Source: Dehalococcoidales bacterium (GTDB taxonomy: Bacteria > Chloroflexota > Dehalococcoidia > Dehalococcoidales > UBA5627). Taken from it: a stretch of DNA of 6,544 bases. Positions 5,291 through 6,544 of this stretch are shown here, piece after piece (the first letter of the stretch is position 1; every line of letters starts with the position of its first letter). The stretch is from NCBI GenBank assembly GCA_012719115.1, contig JAAYAZ010000155.1:1-6544 (forward strand). Direction: 5' to 3'. The notes under the pieces are model-generated. The model saw only the letters and a list, made by a program, of their open reading frames with translations, searched no databases and was not told where the DNA came from. The position numbers were made by a program, and so were the translations under genes.

Positions 5291-5305
5291 CTGTATTAAA
5301 TACAG
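5291..5305. promoter_or_regulatory. Perfect palindrome CTGTATTAAATACAG, possible operator
   Basis: CTGTAT (5291-5296) and ATACAG (5300-5305) flank a TAA centre, giving a 15-bp perfect dyad 36 bp before the mrp start, in the gap between DUF134 and mrp. This size and symmetry suit a dimeric repressor, and the neighbouring HTH protein is an obvious candidate. A hairpin this short with no GC content would be weak as an RNA structure. The palindrome is seen directly; the operator role is inferred. No second copy was found at the DUF134 promoter. Confidence 0.4.
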
Positions 5306-5341
5306 AATATATATAAACTAAAAAAATATGGAGGGTATTGA

Positions 5342-6376
5342 ATGGTAACTGATGAGCAGATCAGGGAAGAACTGAAAGATTTGGTTGTTCCCGGTCTTAC
5401 AAGAACCGTAGGCAGCATGAACCTAATAATGGATGTTAAAATCGAGGAGAAGAAGGTTGCTTTAACACTGGCTGCGGCAGGAATGACGGCGCTGGTGCAG
5501 GGAGTATTAAAAGCCAAAATCACTAAGATTATTAACAAGTTGGATAGTGATGCCGAAGTTGAAGTAAACTACGAAAACGTTAAGCCCGGTGTGTTGAATA
5601 AAATTAAAAATATAGTTGCTATCATGAGCGGCAAGGGTGGCGTCGGTAAATCCCTGGTAGCCGGTTTAACTGCCGTTTCTCTTAAAAGAATGGGATACAA
5701 AGTCGGTATTCTGGATGCCGATATTACGGGACCCAGCGTTCCCAAGATGTTCGGTGTTAGCGATAGGCCTGCCGGAGACGAAACCGGTATTTTGCCGGTT
5801 TTATCGAAATCCGGTATCAATGTGATGTCCATCAATCTTTTACTGCCGGCCGAGGACGATGCCGTTATCTGGCGCGGTCCATTGATTGCAAGGGCAATCG
5901 AGCAGTTCTGGCAGGATGTTCACTGGGGTGACCTCGATTATCTGGTTATCGACCTTCCTCCGGGAACTTCGGATGCCGCTCTGACAGTTATGCAGTCGAT
6001 TCCCATAACCGGTGCCGTGGTTGTATATACTCCGCAGGATTTGGCTATGATGATTGTTCGCAAAGCCTTCAGCATGGCGAAGAACATGGAAAAACCGGTT
6101 CTCGGTGTCGTTGAAAATATGAGCTATATATACATACCCGAATTAGATCAAAAAATGGAGCTTTTCGGTGCAAGTCAGGCGGATATGATGGTTAAAGCTG
6201 CCGATGCGCCGCTTTTGGCACAGATTCCGGTTGACCCGAACCTGGCAAAACTCTGCGATGAGGGCAGGGTGGAAGATTATGAAGCGGATTTCATTTTATC
6301 TATGGGTGAAAATATAATAAAATCCATTGCCGATAAGAAAGCAGCCAAAAAGGCAGAAAAAGAATCCGAAAAATAG
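5342..6376 (+). CDS. mrp: Mrp/NBP35 (ApbC)-type P-loop ATPase lacking the Fe-S cysteines
   Basis: This is a 344-residue Mrp-family ATPase (SIMIBI class, MinD/ParA-like). It has an N-terminal MIP18/DUF59-like domain (about 5-77); a deviant Walker A SGKGGVGKS (96-104) with signature lysine K98; switch I/A' motif GILDADITGPSVP (122-134); the family motif VIWRGP (175-180); Walker B DYLVIDLPPGTSD (199-211); VVENMSY (256-262); and a Lys/Glu-rich tail (330-344). Mrp proteins normally hold a [4Fe-4S] cluster between two subunits through a C-terminal CxxC and pass it to apo-enzymes in the cytoplasm. Here the site after VVENMSY reads IYIPELDQKMELFG (263-276) with no cysteine; the only cysteine in the protein is C305. 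The DUF59 domain also lacks its DPE motif (VPGL, 16-19) and the usual Cys-Pro (AAAGMTALV). The ATPase core is intact, so the protein may be an adaptor or a regulator-linked ATPase rather than an Fe-S carrier. The strong site GGAGGG (5330-5335), 6 bases before the ATG, supports the start. Confidence 0.93.
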   Translation: MVTDEQIREELKDLVVPGLTRTVGSMNLIMDVKIEEKKVALTLAAAGMTALVQGVLKAKITKIINKLDSDAEVEVNYENVKPGVLNKIKNIVAIMSGKGGVGKSLVAGLTAVSLKRMGYKVGILDADITGPSVPKMFGVSDRPAGDETGILPVLSKSGINVMSINLLLPAEDDAVIWRGPLIARAIEQFWQDVHWGDLDYLVIDLPPGTSDAALTVMQSIPITGAVVVYTPQDLAMMIVRKAFSMAKNMEKPVLGVVENMSYIYIPELDQKMELFGASQADMMVKAADAPLLAQIPVDPNLAKLCDEGRVEDYEADFILSMGENIIKSIADKKAAKKAEKESEK

Positions 6377-6398
6377 TACGGTTTAATATATAAGTATA

Positions 6399-6432
6399 TA
6401 ATACCCCGAACCATAATAGGTTCGGGGTATTA
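6399..6432. terminator. Bidirectional intrinsic terminator between mrp and acs
   Basis: TAATACCCCGAACC-type arms pair perfectly: 6399-6412 with 6419-6432 (14 bp) around an ATAATA loop, lying 22 bp after the mrp stop. TAATTTTG follows on the plus strand and an AT-rich stretch follows on the minus strand. Both T-runs are short, but the stem is long and GC-rich at its core. It sits between convergent genes and can serve both. Confidence 0.85.
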
Positions 6433-6463
6433 ATTTTGTGTTACTTAATCAAATAGAATATAC

Positions 6464-6544
6464 TTATACCCTTTCGTGAACCAGTGTTTCGACGACACTC
6501 GGGTCTGCCAGTGTGGTAATATCCCCAAGATTACTGACATCACC
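6464..6544 (-). CDS. acs: Acetyl-CoA synthetase (AMP-forming), C-terminal end
   Basis: The last 26 codons of a minus-strand gene enter from the right edge, ending at TAA (6466-6464). The peptide SNLGDITTLADPSVVETLV closely resembles the C-terminal tail of AMP-forming acetate-CoA ligases, which read SNLGDTSTLADPxVVexL. The enzyme activates acetate to acetyl-CoA with ATP and CoA in the cytoplasm. The catalytic and lysine-acetylation motifs lie upstream, outside the window, so activity cannot be judged. It converges on mrp across the shared terminator, so it is not part of that operon. The tail is short, but the match is specific. Confidence 0.85.
   Translation of the reverse strand, partial: GDVSNLGDITTLADPSVVETLVHERV

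Overview
This window looks like chromosomal DNA of a moderate-GC bacterium. The best guess is Chloroflexota/Dehalococcoidia-like. That guess rests on the kind of interspersed repeats seen (palindromes and 'TTCGCCCTGAGCTTGTCGAAGGG'-type units) and on an exported Asp-box propeller protein beside housekeeping genes. The taxonomic call is inference; no rRNA gene or other decisive marker is present.

Layout: (1) 1-580, minus strand: the N-terminal 193 codons of an exported beta-propeller-like protein that runs off the left edge, with an extended -10 promoter almost touching its start codon. (2) 581-1336: no credible gene, but dense small palindromic and direct repeats. (3) 1337-1673: a 337-bp mobile-element relic with about 27-bp imperfect terminal inverted repeats. 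It holds the zinc-knuckle start and the C-terminal end of a transposase, with the middle deleted and a frameshift. (4) 1699-4050, minus strand: a full-length mutS2. (5) 4051-4793: a second repeat-rich gap that shares several repeat families with the first. (6) 4794-6376, plus strand: a consensus sigma-70 promoter, a DUF134/UPF0251 HTH protein, a 77-bp gap containing a perfect palindrome, then an Mrp/NBP35-type P-loop ATPase. (7) 6399-6432: a strong hairpin between convergent genes. (8) 6464-6544, minus strand: the last 26 codons of an acetyl-CoA synthetase.

The DUF134 and mrp genes probably form one transcription unit. DUF134 is a putative DNA-binding regulator and Mrp proteins are usually Fe-S carriers or scaffolds. 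Both proteins lack cysteines expected for metal binding. The DUF134 tail keeps only one cysteine of each expected zinc-ribbon pair. The Mrp lacks the C-terminal CxxC and has a single cysteine in all 344 residues. This paired loss is the most interesting biological signal in the window. MutS2 and acetyl-CoA synthetase are ordinary housekeeping genes that seem unrelated to it. I found no tRNA, rRNA, CRISPR array or defence system, and no evidence of an entirely new system.
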